Shown: positions 15,291 through 24,059, numbered from the stretch's first letter. The stretch is DNA of 49,914 nt from Clostridia bacterium (GCA_900759005.1 CAAEUQ010000126.1:1-49914); one strand, 5' to 3'. Notes: generated by a model from the letters alone, not told the origin. Translations and numbers: made by a program.

Positions 15291-16625
15291 TTACTCGTAG
15301 AGCATGACGGTGTCTCCGTCGTTGATCGGGCGATCTTCCATGTAGGCAATGTCGTACCAGCTCATGTCCTCCTGAATCGACGCGATCCCGTCCGCCTCTG
15401 CAAGTACGGTTACGCTCTGCTTATGCACGGTCATTGTAGAATTGCCGAAATTCGAATAGCTGGTATCGACGGTATAGATATAGCGATCCTTGCCGGTTCC
15501 ATGCACGGCGCTGGTCGAGAGCAGCATCGTGTTTTGCCGCGCGCGGTTCACGAGTGTCATCGGCGTATCCTCGAGCGTCATGGAATACACCGAGCCGCGC
15601 GATGAAATCACATCCTGCGAAAGCGTCACGTCCGCGTATTTCTTGCCCTCCTGATCAATGCCGACATTCGCGACAGTCGTTTCCATATCGCCGTAATTGC
15701 CCGCGCTGATGGTAACGGCCATTCCCTGCGTCACAGTTTTGTCAATGCCGGTCAGGTCCGCGCGCAGAACGGGCATGGTATCCGGCTGCGTAACGGTAAA
15801 CAGCTCGCCCGATCCATCATAGGTATCGCCTTCCTTCACCAGCACCTCGGCGATGTAGCCGCCGTTCGGCGCAGTGATCTGCTGAACGCTTCCGTTGAGC
15901 ACGCCGAGCGCTTCCATCTTCGCTTCCGCAGTCGCGATTTTATCCTCCGCGGCGCGCTTTTCGGTAATGTACGTCCACACGCTGTCTTCCGGCGCATAGC
16001 GTTCAACCTGCTGCATCGTATTTTCCGCGTTGGTTTCAGCTTCAACGGCAGCACGATAATCGCTGATCGCCTGAATCAGCGCGTCGCTCGCGCCTTCCGG
16101 CACGCCTGTTTCAGGCAGCGTCAGCCCTTCCCGGTTCAGAAGCGTATTCATCACAATGCGCTTGGAAACGGTGTCGCGCCGCGCATCACGCAGGCCGAAA
16201 TACGCATCGGCATACGCGGTATCGGTTCTGCGCAGGCGAACATTCGCATTCTTGCTTTCCAGCTGCTGAAGGCTTTCCATCGCGGTGCTGTAATCGTCCT
16301 GATAGCCCTTCATGGTTTCATCATAGTTTGCAACGCGCGCCTGAATGACCACGTCGCCCTCGTTTACAGTGTATCCGGGACGGAAATTCACTTTGGTGAT
16401 TTGGATCGTCTGACCGTCCGTGAGCGGATAGGCAACCTTGACCACATCCGGGAATGTCAGCTTGCCGTTCAACTGAATCTTCTCCTCCAGCCGTCCAGAG
16501 CGGCCGCGCGTGATTTTCACCTTCGCGGTCGTAATGGTTTTAATCGTGCCGGAGAAGAACATACACAGCGCCACAAATACCGCCAGAATCGCAAGCCCGC
16601 GCAGCGCAAATTTTTTCAGGTTCAT
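15291..16625 (-). CDS. HlyD/RND-type membrane fusion (adaptor) protein
   Basis: A 444-residue protein with one N-terminal membrane helix (about 9-27) and a large extracytoplasmic part. The pattern is beta-barrel/lipoyl, alpha-helical hairpin, lipoyl, beta-barrel. The first half-lipoyl motif is VNFRPGYTVNEGDVVIQ. A coiled-coil hairpin spans about 105-240, with many Ala, Glu, Gln and Arg. The return half-lipoyl is ITAPNGGYIAEVLVKEGDTY, followed by VTQGMAVTISAGNYG. Such adaptors bridge an inner-membrane pump to outer layers. It lies 18 nt upstream of the MacB-like permease, its probable partner, and directly follows the sugar-type permeases. Confidence 0.75.
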   Translation of the reverse strand: MNLKKFALRGLAILAVFVALCMFFSGTIKTITTAKVKITRGRSGRLEEKIQLNGKLTFPDVVKVAYPLTDGQTIQITKVNFRPGYTVNEGDVVIQARVANYDETMKGYQDDYSTAMESLQQLESKNANVRLRRTDTAYADAYFGLRDARRDTVSKRIVMNTLLNREGLTLPETGVPEGASDALIQAISDYRAAVEAETNAENTMQQVERYAPEDSVWTYITEKRAAEDKIATAEAKMEALGVLNGSVQQITAPNGGYIAEVLVKEGDTYDGSGELFTVTQPDTMPVLRADLTGIDKTVTQGMAVTISAGNYGDMETTVANVGIDQEGKKYADVTLSQDVISSRGSVYSMTLEDTPMTLVNRARQNTMLLSTSAVHGTGKDRYIYTVDTSYSNFGNSTMTVHKQSVTVLAEADGIASIQEDMSWYDIAYMEDRPINDGDTVMLYE

Positions 16626-16640
16626 TCGTCTTCACACCTC

Positions 16641-17516
16641 TTATTTCAGCTCCGTCAGTTGGATGCCCGTCAGGATGTCCTTCAGGAAGTAGAGATACAC
16701 GAACAGTGCCGGCAAAATGTAAATCGCCGCGCCGGCAAATTCGATGCCCGTGCTCTGATCGACCAGCTGATTGAACATCACCGACAGCGGCTGCAATTCG
16801 GTATTCTGGCTCAGATACGTCATCGGCTGTTCCACCAGATTCCAGCAGTCCGCAAACGACAGCGCGACCGCCGCGCCGATCACCGGTCTGCAAACCGGCA
16901 GCACGATGTGGATATAGCAACGAACCGTGCCCGCGCCGTCCATCTCGCCCGCCTCGATCAGTTCGTTCGGAAGCCCGATCATGAACTGGCGAATCAGGAA
17001 GATGTAAAACGGCGAAAACCACATCGGCAGGATCACCGCCCAGACCGTATTCAAAAGTCCGAGCTGGCGAAGCGTCAGCACGTTCGGCACCATCGTAACC
17101 TGGAACGGCAGCAGCATCAACATCAGAATCATGAAGAAGATCGCCTCGCGCCCCTTGAAGTTGAACCGGCTGAGCGCGTACGCCATCATCGGAACCACCA
17201 GCGCCTGACCGAGCAAAATTGCCACGGTATAGAACGCGGAATTGACGAACATCTTCAGAATCGACGTGTCCTTGATCAGGATCTGGTAATACTGGCTGAG
17301 CGAGAACATCCGCGGCGAAAGCTTTACATCCATCCATTTGTCCGCGTCAAAGCTGCCGCGCGTCTGCATATACGCCTTGATTTCCTCCGGCGAGAAGAAG
17401 GAATAGAGAATCGTGATCACGATTGGAATCAACATCAGAATCGCCAGAAGCATCAGAAGCGTCCGAACGCCGATATGCCGATCCTTCGGCGGCTGATAAT
17501 GCAGTTTTTTCTTCAT
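16641..17516 (-). CDS. Carbohydrate ABC transporter permease (MalG type)
   Basis: A 291-residue inner-membrane permease with six hydrophobic segments. It carries the binding-protein-dependent EAA loop LIEAGEMDGAGTVRCYIHIVL followed closely by P, which docks the ATPase. The N-terminal part RTLLMLLAILMLIPIVITIL and the long external loop before TM2 are typical of the MalG/CUT1 group, which imports oligosaccharides. AAGGAGG lies upstream of the ATG at 17516. It pairs with the MalF-type permease 13 nt before it. No ATPase gene is present, so a shared MsmK-type ATPase elsewhere is the usual explanation. Confidence 0.9.
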   Translation of the reverse strand: MKKKLHYQPPKDRHIGVRTLLMLLAILMLIPIVITILYSFFSPEEIKAYMQTRGSFDADKWMDVKLSPRMFSLSQYYQILIKDTSILKMFVNSAFYTVAILLGQALVVPMMAYALSRFNFKGREAIFFMILMLMLLPFQVTMVPNVLTLRQLGLLNTVWAVILPMWFSPFYIFLIRQFMIGLPNELIEAGEMDGAGTVRCYIHIVLPVCRPVIGAAVALSFADCWNLVEQPMTYLSQNTELQPLSVMFNQLVDQSTGIEFAGAAIYILPALFVYLYFLKDILTGIQLTELK

Positions 17517-17529
17517 TACTGCCGCCTCC

Positions 17530-18384
17530 TTAACTGAATTTGCGCAAGAGCGCCCGCTGAGTCATGAACAGCGCGCCGAACAGCACGAATACGATCAGTG
17601 CAAAGCTGTACGCCGCGGTCGTAACAGTCTGATAATTGAGCTTACTGTAGAGATTGTTCATGAAATTTTGAAGCGTATAAACCGCTTCGTCCGGATAGGC
17701 GCCGCCGATAAAATAGACTTCCTTGAAAATTTTGAACGCATTGATCCATTCGAGAATGATGATCAGAAACGCGCTCGGCACGATCATCGGAAGCGTAATT
17801 CCGAACGTCTGCCGCATGAAGCCCGCACCTTCAAGCCGCGCGTATTCATAGAGCGGCTCCGGAATCGTCTGAAGCGCGGCGAGGAAAATGATCACCGCAA
17901 AGCCCAGATTTTTCCAGATGAACAGCAGAATAATCGGAACGCGCAGCTCCGCGCCCTCGAGCCAGATTACGCGCTCAATGCCAAGTCCGGCAAGCAGTCG
18001 GTTGATCACGCCGCCGTAGTCAAACAGCAACAGCCAGATCAGCAGCATCGCCGACGACGGCATCAGATACGGAAGCAGGATGCTGTTTCGGAAAAACGCG
18101 CCGTCCGGACGCAGGCGATTTAGGAGCGCCGCGATCACGAACGACAGCACCCACACCGTCGGCGCGCAGATCAGCGACAGAATCATCGTGTTCTTCAGTC
18201 CCAGCAGAAACATCCCGTTTTTCCAGATGTTTATGTAATTCTGAAGCCCGACAAACGCGTTTCGGTAGGTACCGTCCGTCAGGCTGTACCATATACCGCC
18301 GATGAACGGAACGACGTAAAACAGCATCAGTCCCGCCAGTCCCGGCAGCAGGAACAGCCATACCGATTTTTTCTTGGTAAACAC
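17530..18384 (-). CDS. Sugar ABC transporter permease (MalF type)
   Basis: A 284-residue permease with six membrane helices, beginning VFTKKKSVWLFLLPGLAGLM. The EAA loop YEYARLEGAGFMRQTFGITLP docks the ATPase. It forms the channel heterodimer with the MalG-type protein. I choose the GTG at 18384 because GTGGGGG lies about 7 nt before it; an ATG at 18423 lacks a ribosome site and sits against a stable hairpin. It follows the solute-binding protein gene after a 136-bp spacer with two hairpins, which may lower permease expression relative to the binding protein. Confidence 0.88.
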   Translation of the reverse strand: MFTKKKSVWLFLLPGLAGLMLFYVVPFIGGIWYSLTDGTYRNAFVGLQNYINIWKNGMFLLGLKNTMILSLICAPTVWVLSFVIAALLNRLRPDGAFFRNSILLPYLMPSSAMLLIWLLLFDYGGVINRLLAGLGIERVIWLEGAELRVPIILLFIWKNLGFAVIIFLAALQTIPEPLYEYARLEGAGFMRQTFGITLPMIVPSAFLIIILEWINAFKIFKEVYFIGGAYPDEAVYTLQNFMNNLYSKLNYQTVTTAAYSFALIVFVLFGALFMTQRALLRKFS

Positions 18385-18430
18385 GTTTGTTTCCCCCACT
18401 TCTTTTTCTGGAGCGCATTTCAAAGGTCGA

Positions 18431-18472
18431 CCGCGCCGCCGGTGGCGAACCCCTTCTCCATTGGCGGCGCGG
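18431..18472 (-). other. Stable intercistronic hairpin between binding-protein and permease genes
   Basis: CCGCGCCGCC (18431-18440) pairs perfectly with GGCGGCGCGG (18463-18472) across a 22-nt loop. No T-run follows on the minus strand, so it is more likely an mRNA-stabilising or processing element, or a partial attenuator, than a full terminator. Such elements are common after binding-protein genes. Confidence 0.6.
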
Positions 18473-18484
18473 CGTTTCCTTCAG

Positions 18485-18506
18485 GCGAAGGATTGAATTC
18501 CTTCGC
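18485..18506 (-). other. Second intercistronic hairpin after the binding-protein gene
   Basis: GCGAAGGA and TCCTTCGC form a perfect 8-bp stem with a 6-nt loop, 14 nt after the stop codon of the solute-binding protein. There is no T-run. With the larger hairpin downstream it could protect the 3' end of the upstream mRNA. Confidence 0.5.
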
Positions 18507-18520
18507 GAAACGAAGCACGA

Positions 18521-20785
18521 TTATGCGCCTTCCATAATGCGCATACGAACCTTGCGGTCGATTTCCTTCATCAGGCGGCTTGCATCAATCTGACCATCCA
18601 TGTACTGCTGAATCAGTGAGTACGCGTCGCCGCCGTCGTCGCTGTAAAGCCAGTCGTTTCCGGAAATGCGCAGATCTGCGCGATGCGCCGAAATCCATTC
18701 GATGTCCTTATCGGAAATGGAATAGCGGTCGTTCTGCTGCATAGACTCCATCGATTTCTGCGCTTGCTGAAGCGCCGTTTCAAGCTCCTGCTTGTCGACG
18801 TCCGCCGCTTTCGCGAGCTGATCATTGAGCTGGTCGATGTATTCCTGCATACCCTTCATGTTTTCGTCGTACCAACTGTTCGGCACCGGCTCGGTCTTGT
18901 CGGTGCAAATGGTATACGCCATTTCTTCGTCCATCTTATCGACGAGCGTTTCGAGGAACTCGATCGCCAGATCGGTATTCTTACTGAACGGATTGATGAC
19001 CGCGACGGTTACATCCATCGGCAGGATGCTCGGCAGACCGCTCTTCAGCGACATGACCAGCGGATAATACTGCGTCGCTACACCGCTCAATGTGCGTCCG
19101 GAGTTCAGCTCCATGAGGATGTTTTCCTCGTTCCAGTCGGGATTGAAATTGTCGGAAGAGGTCTGTTCTTCGGTCGGCTGACCAAGGGCGTTAAAGTCCA
19201 CGCGATCGAGCGCTTCAAGAATCGCGGTAACGTCGTTGGCATTTACGCTGCTCGGATCCTGCTGAAGGTAATTCTGATAGCACTGGAAGATCGCATAGAA
19301 CAGGCTGCTGCGCGCCTGCTTGTCGCTCGTCCAGGGATCAAACACCGACATTCCGCTGGGAAGACGATCCGCCAACGTGGGCAGCCAGTTGATGAAATCC
19401 GCCCAGTTCGTCGGGATTTCCTCCGCCGAGATACCCGCCTTTTCCATCGCCTTGCGATTGACGAACGGCAGATAGAAGTATCCGTTCAGCGGCAAAACGC
19501 TGAATTTGCCGTTTACGCTGAGCTGCTCCAGAAATTCAGGCTGAATCGTGCTCGCAAACTGCATCAGCTTTTCACTCGCAGTGAAATCCGCGAGATATCC
19601 GCGCTGATAGATCGCCGAAAACGCCGTGCCGGATGCGTTCAGGATATACACGTCTGTGGTCGAATCGCGGTTCATCATGTCCTGAATCAAGTTCTCCACA
19701 TCCGAATACTCGTGGGAATACACGACGGAAACGTCGCCGTGCGCATTGGCAAAGGTATAATAAGCCGCGTCCACGCTGCCACCCCAGTTCTGCGAGGAGA
19801 TCTTCATCTTGCGCTCGCTCTGCTGGCCGGGATTGATATTGCGCAGCGAATAGCTCTGGTAATCCGCAATCGCGAAGAACCCGCCATCCAGGATATAGCC
19901 GCAGTTGCTGCTGTCGGAAGCAACATCGGTAATGCCTTCGCTGAGCGTACCGGTCATGAGATCCAGCGTGTGGATTTCGCCGCCCTTGACGCAGTAGACC
20001 GTGCCGTTCGCAGTGTCGACCGCCAGGCTGTTAAAGGAATCGTAATTATCGACGGGGACGCTGGAAATCTGCGTACTCGTGCCCGCCGCAGGATCGATCG
20101 AATAGAAATTGACGCTCTGACCGTTGTCCGCCCACGCCTCAGTAAGCGCCGTGCCGTTCGTATAAGCGACCAGATTCATCAGGTAATTGCCGCTGGTCGC
20201 AACGTCGACGCGCTTCATGCTGCCGTCGGAAAGGCTCATGCACCATACGCCCGCCGTGCTGCTGCCGTCATCGGAATAGATCATCAGGTAATCGCCCACG
20301 CCGAGAATGCTCTGGAAATACGGAAGATACCCTTCGGAGGAGCAAAGCTGGGAAACATCCACATCGAACAGAGGATTGGCAACCGCCTGATCGCCGCTGA
20401 ACGTGATCTCGTTCAAATTCGCCGAATAGCTTTCTGTATTGCCCGTTTCGCTGTTATACTTGGTTACGCACTTCAGCGCGTAAAACTTGCCGTTTGCGGA
20501 GAAAAGATACCAGGTCGAATAGGTATTCTCGTCGCTCGCCGAGTTGCCAATCTCACTGCTGTATACCTTCGGCTCCGCTTCGCCGACGGTATGCGCGACG
20601 ATTTTTCCATCATAGGTCACAAGATAGAGCGTATCGCCAATCGCGCAGTAGCTGTTGAAATTGCCGCTGATGCCGTATTGGTCGAGCTGGCCGCCCGTGC
20701 TGGAAATGGTCACATCGCCCTGCGCTGCAAACGCCGTGGGAATCAGCAGCATCAGGCACAGAATCATACACAATAGCTTTTTCAT
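18521..20785 (-). CDS. Extracellular solute-binding protein with an N-terminal propeller-like domain
   Basis: A 754-residue secreted protein. The signal peptide is KKLLCMILCLMLLIPTAFA; no lipobox cysteine follows, unlike most Gram-positive binding proteins. Residues about 25-320 form repeated blade-like strands (GDTLYLVTYDGKIVAH, GDYLMIYSDDG, GTVYCVKGGEIHTLDLMTG) resembling a beta-propeller. Residues about 330-754 are a family-1 solute-binding domain: YYTFANAHGDVSVVYSHEYS, DVYILNASG, and the FVNRKAMEKAGI and IPTNWADFINWLPTL segments. A helical Gln/Ala/Asp-rich stretch lies near 655-690. The binding domain should deliver a sugar or peptide to the two downstream permeases. The propeller may contact polymer, wall or the operon's surface proteins. 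AAAGGAG precedes the ATG. Confidence 0.82.
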   Translation of the reverse strand: MKKLLCMILCLMLLIPTAFAAQGDVTISSTGGQLDQYGISGNFNSYCAIGDTLYLVTYDGKIVAHTVGEAEPKVYSSEIGNSASDENTYSTWYLFSANGKFYALKCVTKYNSETGNTESYSANLNEITFSGDQAVANPLFDVDVSQLCSSEGYLPYFQSILGVGDYLMIYSDDGSSTAGVWCMSLSDGSMKRVDVATSGNYLMNLVAYTNGTALTEAWADNGQSVNFYSIDPAAGTSTQISSVPVDNYDSFNSLAVDTANGTVYCVKGGEIHTLDLMTGTLSEGITDVASDSSNCGYILDGGFFAIADYQSYSLRNINPGQQSERKMKISSQNWGGSVDAAYYTFANAHGDVSVVYSHEYSDVENLIQDMMNRDSTTDVYILNASGTAFSAIYQRGYLADFTASEKLMQFASTIQPEFLEQLSVNGKFSVLPLNGYFYLPFVNRKAMEKAGISAEEIPTNWADFINWLPTLADRLPSGMSVFDPWTSDKQARSSLFYAIFQCYQNYLQQDPSSVNANDVTAILEALDRVDFNALGQPTEEQTSSDNFNPDWNEENILMELNSGRTLSGVATQYYPLVMSLKSGLPSILPMDVTVAVINPFSKNTDLAIEFLETLVDKMDEEMAYTICTDKTEPVPNSWYDENMKGMQEYIDQLNDQLAKAADVDKQELETALQQAQKSMESMQQNDRYSISDKDIEWISAHRADLRISGNDWLYSDDGGDAYSLIQQYMDGQIDASRLMKEIDRKVRMRIMEGA

Positions 20786-20807
20786 CTAAATTCACTCCTT
20801 TGAACGT

Positions 20808-21935
20808 TTATTCGCCCTTCGTCGCCGGCGCGTCCGCCAAATCGTCCTGCGTATAGACGACTACGGACATTCCGAGACGCACCTGGTCGTTTTCTTCAAA
20901 ACTGATATAGGCGCTGTATTCCGCGCTGGATGCTGCCGACGCGCCCTCTTCGGTCACGTTCACGCGCGAAATGGATACAACCGTGCCATCGAGACGAAGC
21001 TCGCCATCCGCGTCGAACTCAAATTCGATCGAAACCTTGTCGCCTTCGTGAATGGAATTCAGGTCCATCTCGGAAACCTTCACTTCGATCTGGAACGTTC
21101 CGTCCGGATAGACGGTGATCAGTTTTGAGCCTTTCGAAACGGAATCGCCGGGCTTGGCGTCGACGGATGCGACGATGCCGGAAACATTGGAAACGATTTC
21201 GTTGTCCATCGCGTAGAGCCCGTCGAGCGCGCCGTCGACCGTTTCAAACAGCAGCTCGCCGCGTTCAACCTTGTCGCCATCGGAAACGTGCATCTTCAGA
21301 ACGCTGCCCGATCCCTTTACGGCGATTGCCGAGGTCTGTTGAATTGTGCCGCGGCCGATTCTGGATTCCGCAGAATAATCCTTGCTGCGATAAATGCCCA
21401 CGGTTTCCGCCATATAGAAATCGCCGCCGGTCACCTCGAGCTTGTACGGGGTATTGCCGGATTCGTCCACATCGGAAAGACCGGTCACGACCGCGGTTCC
21501 GGTATGCGTGCCATCCTTGGAACAGGAAACATAAACCTTTTCGCCGATGTGGATATACTTCGTATCACTGCTGTTGTACGCCTTTTCGGTCGTCGCGGCG
21601 ATTTTGTAGCGATTCGTCGGCTCGATGTAAACGACCGCGCCGTAACGCTCGACGACGCCGTCGGTCGCATCGCCTTCGCGCGCAAATACGCCGCTGATCG
21701 TTCCGTCTGACGTCGCATACACCTTCGTCGTGGAAATGTTCGCCACGGAATCGCCGAGCTTAATCGGATCGCCCACACGAAGCCCGACGGAATCCACCAG
21801 TCCGCCAAACGGCGCGAGCACCGCTACGGATTCACTCGAAACAACCTTGCCTTCAAAGCTGATCGCCGCATGCGCCGGCATCGAAAGTGCGAGCGCCGCA
21901 AGCATCGCCGCCAGGAATCGGGATTGCTTTTTCAT
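20808..21935 (-). CDS. Secreted HlyD-like (barrel-sandwich) protein
   Basis: A 375-residue protein with signal peptide (cleavage near AHA-A at 23) and no other membrane segment. Two barrel-sandwich/lipoyl-like units are visible: VLAPFGGLVDSVGLRVGDPI with GTISGVFAREGDAT, and SVLKMHVSDGDKVERGELLF with VSGIVASVDAKPGDSVSKGS. A beta-barrel follows (LNSIHEGDKVSIEFEF). It resembles the periplasmic adaptor of efflux pumps, but lacks the membrane anchor and the long coiled-coil hairpin. Its start codon overlaps the stop of the preceding gene (ATGA), so the two are translationally coupled. It may be a structural link between surface proteins and the membrane parts of this operon. Confidence 0.7.
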   Translation of the reverse strand: MKKQSRFLAAMLAALALSMPAHAAISFEGKVVSSESVAVLAPFGGLVDSVGLRVGDPIKLGDSVANISTTKVYATSDGTISGVFAREGDATDGVVERYGAVVYIEPTNRYKIAATTEKAYNSSDTKYIHIGEKVYVSCSKDGTHTGTAVVTGLSDVDESGNTPYKLEVTGGDFYMAETVGIYRSKDYSAESRIGRGTIQQTSAIAVKGSGSVLKMHVSDGDKVERGELLFETVDGALDGLYAMDNEIVSNVSGIVASVDAKPGDSVSKGSKLITVYPDGTFQIEVKVSEMDLNSIHEGDKVSIEFEFDADGELRLDGTVVSISRVNVTEEGASAASSAEYSAYISFEENDQVRLGMSVVVYTQDDLADAPATKGE

Positions 21936-23896
21936 TCGACCTTCCTCCTATCGTTCATCTGCGTCAAGCCCGCCGCATATTCGCCGTAAGGCATCTCCAG
22001 CATTCCGGCAGGGCCGAGCGTGACGTCGTAGAAATACATTTCGCCCTTCTTCTCCGCGCTCATCACGTATTTCGCGCCTTCCGCTTCGACCAGCACTGCA
22101 AGATCGCAATCGACCGACAGATCGCTTTCGGACAGCGACGGAATGTGATCGGGATCGAGATTGACGCTCATCGCAATCGTGTAATCAAACTTCTTGACCG
22201 AAACGCCGTTCATGCGCAGCGTCGTGTATTCCGTGCCGCCGGTAAAGCCCGCCGTCGGGAACGCGGCGTAGTTATCGTTCACATTGAATACGAGATATTT
22301 GACGCCGCTGTTTTCAAGCAGCCGGAACACCTCGCCGTTGACCTTCCATCGATATTCGAAGCGATCGCCCATGTTGTCCTCTTCAATCGCGGTCAGAATC
22401 AGCGTATCCGGCGCAGGATTTTCTTCGGCAGGAAGTGGATTGCCGTCCGTATCGTATTCAACCGGCTTCGGCCATGCGAGCAGCGCTGCGGAGAACTTCG
22501 CTTCGTAATTCTCGGGCTTTACAAAATCACCGGAATCGGCAAGCTCCAATGTCAGCGGCAGCTCCGTTTCACCCATCCGAAGCGTCGTCATCGGCTCGTC
22601 CGGGAACGTGAGCTCAACAGTATCGTAATCCGGTCGATCTTCCTTGTCGCCCGCGGCGTGATCCGGTTTCTTTTTGCCGTCTCCACCGCCGCCGCCACCG
22701 CCGCCGCCCGGGAACGACGGAATCTTATCCAATACGTATTCCTCGGCGTTTTCCCAAGTGTTGCCCGCTGCGTCGCGCACAAGCAGCATTCCGGGCTGAA
22801 CGACCGTCTTTGCCTGAACGGTATAAACCCATTCTTCGCCGTCCGCAAGCGGAACCCACGTATTGCCGCCGTCGATCGAAAGCTCCTTTACGCCGGACAT
22901 CGCGTCCGATGCGGAGACGCGCAGCGTGTAATCGACGCTTTCATCGACCATCGCAGAAACCTCAGGCTGTGTGGCATCCAGCATCAGCGTATAACGCTCG
23001 GATGCGGAAATTATATCGCCCTTCGCATCCAGAATCGCGAACCGGAGGGTGTAAACGCCTTCGGCGGTCGTCGAATACGTATCCCCCGACAGCACCGCGA
23101 TGCGCTCGTCGTAAATGATCGCCGCATAGGAATAATGATCGTCCTCGGGCTTTCCGGAAAGCGTGAACGTCGGCAGCACGCCGCTCCATTCGCCCGCGCG
23201 GTAATCGTCCGCCTGAACGTCGAGCTTGATCACAGGACCTTCCGTCGGCACGGGATCGAGTTTCGTCGAATCCACGCGGATGAACATTTCCATCACGAAA
23301 TCCTCTTCCGCATCCTTAAATGTCTCAGCGTCCAGCTCGCGCGGCTCTTCCGTCTTCTCTGGATCGTCCTGCAAATAGACGATCTTCCATACGTCGCCGG
23401 CGAACACGTCCGCATCCAGGCTGAATTTCAGTTTCGAAATTTTCAGCACCGGCGCTTTCTTTATACGCATTGCCGTCTGAACGTGCAGCACGATCTCGCT
23501 GCCCTCTTCGGCGTACGCAATCATTTCCTCGATCGTGCCATAGGCGAAGCCGTCTTCGACCTTCATCCACGTTTCCGCCTTTTCGGGAATCTGCTTTTTA
23601 TCGGAAACGATCTGAATCGGCGCTTCCGTCGGCTCTGCGGTCGGTTCCGTCGTCGGCTCGTCCGTAGGCTCCTCCGTCGGTTCGGATGTGGGCGCTTCGG
23701 TCGGCTCCGCAGTCGGTTCGCTTGTCGGCTCCGCAGTCGGCGTTTCCGTCGGCGTTTCCGTCGGCGCAGCGGTCGGCTCTTCCGTGGGGGCTGCCGTTTC
23801 CTCGACCGCGACCGGCGGCGCGTCCTCGGCGAATGCGCCCGCAATCGGCTGCGCGAGCAGACAGATCATCAGCGCGGCAATCAGGCTTTTTTTCAT
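21932..23896 (-). CDS. Secreted xxPT-repeat surface protein with Ig-like domain
   Basis: A 654-residue exported protein and first gene of the seven-gene operon. The signal peptide is at 1-23. Residues about 34-93 are a low-complexity linker of 14 or so four-residue units of the form x-x-Pro-Thr, mostly with Glu or Ala. A globular region with repeated beta strands follows. It includes an Ig-like segment near 320-390 (VSASDAMSGVKELSID, LLVRDAAGNTW), then a run of nine glycines and a charged stretch, then a second beta-rich domain to the end. No sortase motif, S-layer repeat or C-terminal anchor is seen. The Pro-Thr linker suggests it spans the cell wall. I choose the ATG at 23896 with GGAAG 9 nt upstream. 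The function is unknown. Confidence 0.75.
   Translation of the reverse strand: MKKSLIAALMICLLAQPIAGAFAEDAPPVAVEETAAPTEEPTAAPTETPTETPTAEPTSEPTAEPTEAPTSEPTEEPTDEPTTEPTAEPTEAPIQIVSDKKQIPEKAETWMKVEDGFAYGTIEEMIAYAEEGSEIVLHVQTAMRIKKAPVLKISKLKFSLDADVFAGDVWKIVYLQDDPEKTEEPRELDAETFKDAEEDFVMEMFIRVDSTKLDPVPTEGPVIKLDVQADDYRAGEWSGVLPTFTLSGKPEDDHYSYAAIIYDERIAVLSGDTYSTTAEGVYTLRFAILDAKGDIISASERYTLMLDATQPEVSAMVDESVDYTLRVSASDAMSGVKELSIDGGNTWVPLADGEEWVYTVQAKTVVQPGMLLVRDAAGNTWENAEEYVLDKIPSFPGGGGGGGGGDGKKKPDHAAGDKEDRPDYDTVELTFPDEPMTTLRMGETELPLTLELADSGDFVKPENYEAKFSAALLAWPKPVEYDTDGNPLPAEENPAPDTLILTAIEEDNMGDRFEYRWKVNGEVFRLLENSGVKYLVFNVNDNYAAFPTAGFTGGTEYTTLRMNGVSVKKFDYTIAMSVNLDPDHIPSLSESDLSVDCDLAVLVEAEGAKYVMSAEKKGEMYFYDVTLGPAGMLEMPYGEYAAGLTQMNDRRKVE
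22683..22712 (-). repeat. Poly-glycine codon run
   Basis: Tandem GGC/GGT/GGG codons encode nine consecutive glycines, a flexible linker between the two globular halves of the secreted repeat protein. It is likely to be length-variable. Confidence 0.8.
23617..23795 (-). repeat. Degenerate 12-bp tandem repeat coding for xxPT units
   Basis: About 14 units of 12 bp, each encoding two variable residues and Pro-Thr. The units differ at several positions. The repeat is coding and in frame throughout. Confidence 0.85.
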
Positions 23897-24059
23897 TGGA
23901 TCATACTTCCTTTCCGTCCGTATGTCGGGAAATGCCAATTTTGTCTTTTCATACTATTGGACACCCGCAGTGACCATTTTGTTCTCTGTTTTCCGCATTC
24001 TTTTATGTTATTTTTTGGGTTTCATTCGCAACACGGGCGATTTTTTACGTTCGAACGGG

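Noticed and set aside
12696..15605. A 969-codon open frame on the plus strand opposite rlmD, pfkA and the MacB-like gene
   Set aside because: It lies antisense to three clear genes, is rich in Arg and His with no recognisable domain, and exists because reverse complements of the favoured codons here rarely contain stops.
23617..23795. Short regular repeats considered as a CRISPR array
   Set aside because: The period is 12 bp with no spacers, the repeats are in frame and encode xxPT units, and no cas genes are present.
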